DNA of 64,000 nucleotides. It comes from Arsenicibacter rosenii (GTDB lineage Bacteria; Bacteroidota; Bacteroidia; Cytophagales; Spirosomataceae). How positions within the stretch are numbered: position 1 is the stretch's first letter; each line of letters starts with the position of its first letter. Where the stretch lies: assembly GCF_001870735.1 (NCBI RefSeq), contig NZ_MORL01000003.1, positions 124,001 through 188,000 of the forward strand, written 5' to 3'. The notes beneath the pieces were generated by a model. It was not told the origin of the DNA. It saw only the letters and a list, made by a program, of their open reading frames with translations, and searched no databases. Positions 63,368 through 64,000 of this stretch are shown in pieces. A program made the translations under genes and the position numbers.

Positions 63368-64000
63368 GAGAATAACCGGTCAGATCTCCAGCGTTGTGGA
63401 TTTTCGATAATATATGTCGTGATATTGTTAAATGCCCGATCAGTCCGGATGATGTGTTCATAATAATTCCGTTGCCAGAGTCGTTTGTCAAACCTTGGCC
63501 AGCCGTTATGTTTTACATTCCGGATATATTCGTTGGTTGTCATTGTTTTAAACCAACCAACAATGTCCCGTAGGGGCGACCCCACGTGGTCGCCCAAATC
63601 ACGTGCAGGCTCCAGCCCCGCGTGGTCGCCCAAATCACGTGCAGGGTCCAGCCCCGCGTCGTCGCCCAAATCACGTGCAGGGTCCAGCCCCACGTGGTCG
63701 CCCAAATCACGTGCAAGGTCCAACCCCACGTGGTCGCCCAAATCACGTGCAGGGTCCAGCCCCGCGTCGTCGCCCAAATCAATATGCATCATATTGTGAC
63801 ACTGGACTTCATCGGTCAGGCGACCACGTGGGGTCGCCCCTACATTATTTTTTTCGTGGTGGCATGATCCGTTGTCTTTCGCATCATCTTGCGGGCGACC
63901 ACGTGGGGTCACCCCTACGTTTATAATGATGCCGTGGAAATGGTTGGGCATGACAACGTATGCGCCAAGTTCGATGTCCGGAAATTTTTCGGGCAACTTC
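63364..64000 (-). CDS. REP-associated tyrosine transposase (RAYT), 5'-truncated, expanded by internal REPs
   Basis: An IS200-like HUH single-strand transposase of the RAYT type, which acts on REP hairpins with a GTAG foot. The first visible in-frame start (TTG at 63996) is not the real one; the N-terminus lies beyond the window. The HUH motif is in VVMPNHFHGIIIN. The C-terminal half has IVGWFKTMTTNEYIR, RLWQRNYYEHIIR and TTYIIENPQRW, where the Tyr of YIIENP is the likely nucleophile by family memory. Between them are two REP-coded segments (VGVTPRGRP, VGATPRGR) and about six copies of a 12-residue repeat (LGDHVGLDPARD type). All keep the frame, so the gene may still be active. Its stop lies in a REP foot. 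Confidence 0.85.
   Translation of the reverse strand, partial: KLPEKFPDIELGAYVVMPNHFHGIIINVGVTPRGRPQDDAKDNGSCHHEKNNVGATPRGRLTDEVQCHNMMHIDLGDDAGLDPARDLGDHVGLDLARDLGDHVGLDPARDLGDDAGLDPARDLGDHAGLEPARDLGDHVGSPLRDIVGWFKTMTTNEYIRNVKHNGWPRFDKRLWQRNYYEHIIRTDRAFNNITTYIIENPQRWRSDRLFS
63570..63782. repeat. 36-bp in-frame tandem array inside the RAYT gene
   Basis: Five full units and a partial sixth begin at 63580, 63616, 63652, 63688, 63724 and 63760, each exactly 36 bp. The unit starts CCCCACGTGGTCGCCC and continues AAATCACGTGCAGG, so it is a half-REP plus a spacer. A complete REP (GTAG at 63570) caps one end. Unit variants differ mainly in the hexamer: CACGTG, CGCGTG or CGCGTC. The period of 12 codons gives the 12-residue protein repeat. 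Confidence 0.92.
63819..63843 (-). repeat. REP hairpin, family B, within the RAYT reading frame
   Basis: On the - strand GTAG, GGGCGACC, CCACGT, GGTCGCC. It is translated in frame as VGATPRGR within the transposase, about 15 codons upstream of the repeat array. Confidence 0.85.
63893..63918 (-). repeat. REP hairpin, family B, five codons after the HUH motif
   Basis: On the - strand GTAG, GGGTGACC, CCACGT, GGTCGCCC; the one change in the stem leaves a T-G pair. It is translated as VGVTPRGRP and directly follows the HFHGIIIN segment of the transposase. Confidence 0.85.

Noticed and set aside
63131-63782. CRISPR-like look of the two tandem arrays
   Set aside because: Units are 36 or 38 bp and repeat end to end with no unique spacers, and no cas genes are present. 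The units derive from REP hairpins.
63485-63926. Several long + strand and - strand frames across the arrays (about 80-107 residues)
   Set aside because: They are by-products of stop-free repeat units in other frames; only the frame carrying HUH and YIIENP motifs is a gene.

Overview
The window looks like chromosome of a Bacteroidota bacterium, most likely order Cytophagales and near the Spirosoma group; the taxon is inferred. The evidence is roughly 50 percent GC, promoter boxes of the TAnnTTTG type, almost no Shine-Dalgarno sequences, a PorZ protein with a C-terminal sorting domain of the type IX secretion system, a TonB-dependent receptor, an M43 protease with GEVED and fibronectin III modules, DUF3109, Bacteroidota-type MtgA, HemW and Tdk, and many lipoproteins. 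No rRNA, tRNA, prophage or CRISPR array was seen.

Region by region. 1-3.4 kb: aromatic amino acid catabolism (5'-truncated phenylalanine 4-hydroxylase, a MarR regulator, fumarylacetoacetase, a flavin reductase-like protein). 3.5-18 kb: housekeeping genes (gamma-glutamyltransferase, prmC, a MoxR ATPase, rsmA, mgtE, dtd, an O-methyltransferase, an MltD-like lytic transglycosylase, DUF3109, an alkyltransferase-like protein, mtgA, hemW). 18-30 kb: envelope and peptidase genes (DoxX, amidase, PhzF, HAD, S9 and M16 peptidases, YegP, trmN6, a GT2 glycosyltransferase). 30-49 kb: secretion and surface genes (porZ, tdk, a helix-hairpin-helix barrel-like protein, a modular SGNH esterase, a TonB receptor, a 2055-residue metalloprotease). 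49-63 kb: queE, an OmpA/PD40 protein, trxB, an M23 peptidase, a phospholipase C-like protein, rpsT, radC, an M50 protease, accA, a beta-CASP nuclease and a PBP4-type carboxypeptidase.

The most unusual part is the last kilobase. A REP-associated tyrosine transposase (RAYT) gene, cut by the window edge, has taken up copies of what look like its own REP hairpins (GTAG foot, GGGCGACC stem, CCACGT loop). Two complete REPs and a 36-bp in-frame array of half-REPs ending in a third REP lie between its HUH motif and its C-terminal motifs, giving a 12-residue protein repeat. A second array outside the gene is built from the same half-REP but has a 38-bp period, which would not keep a reading frame. That array is bounded by two inverted REPs, and the GTAG feet of these supply the stop codons of both flanking genes. 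A second REP family (stem AGACGCAA) forms a REPIN at 25.7 kb and a single copy at 35.4 kb.

A second theme is low-complexity word repeats folded as hairpins: 3.9 kb, 7.95 kb (a perfect 34-bp stem filling the moxR-rsmA gap), 28.9 kb and 49.8 kb. At 49.8 kb, and at the 5' end of porZ, a 7-bp periodic sequence encodes the signal peptide. Most convergent gene pairs are separated by strong symmetrical hairpin terminators.
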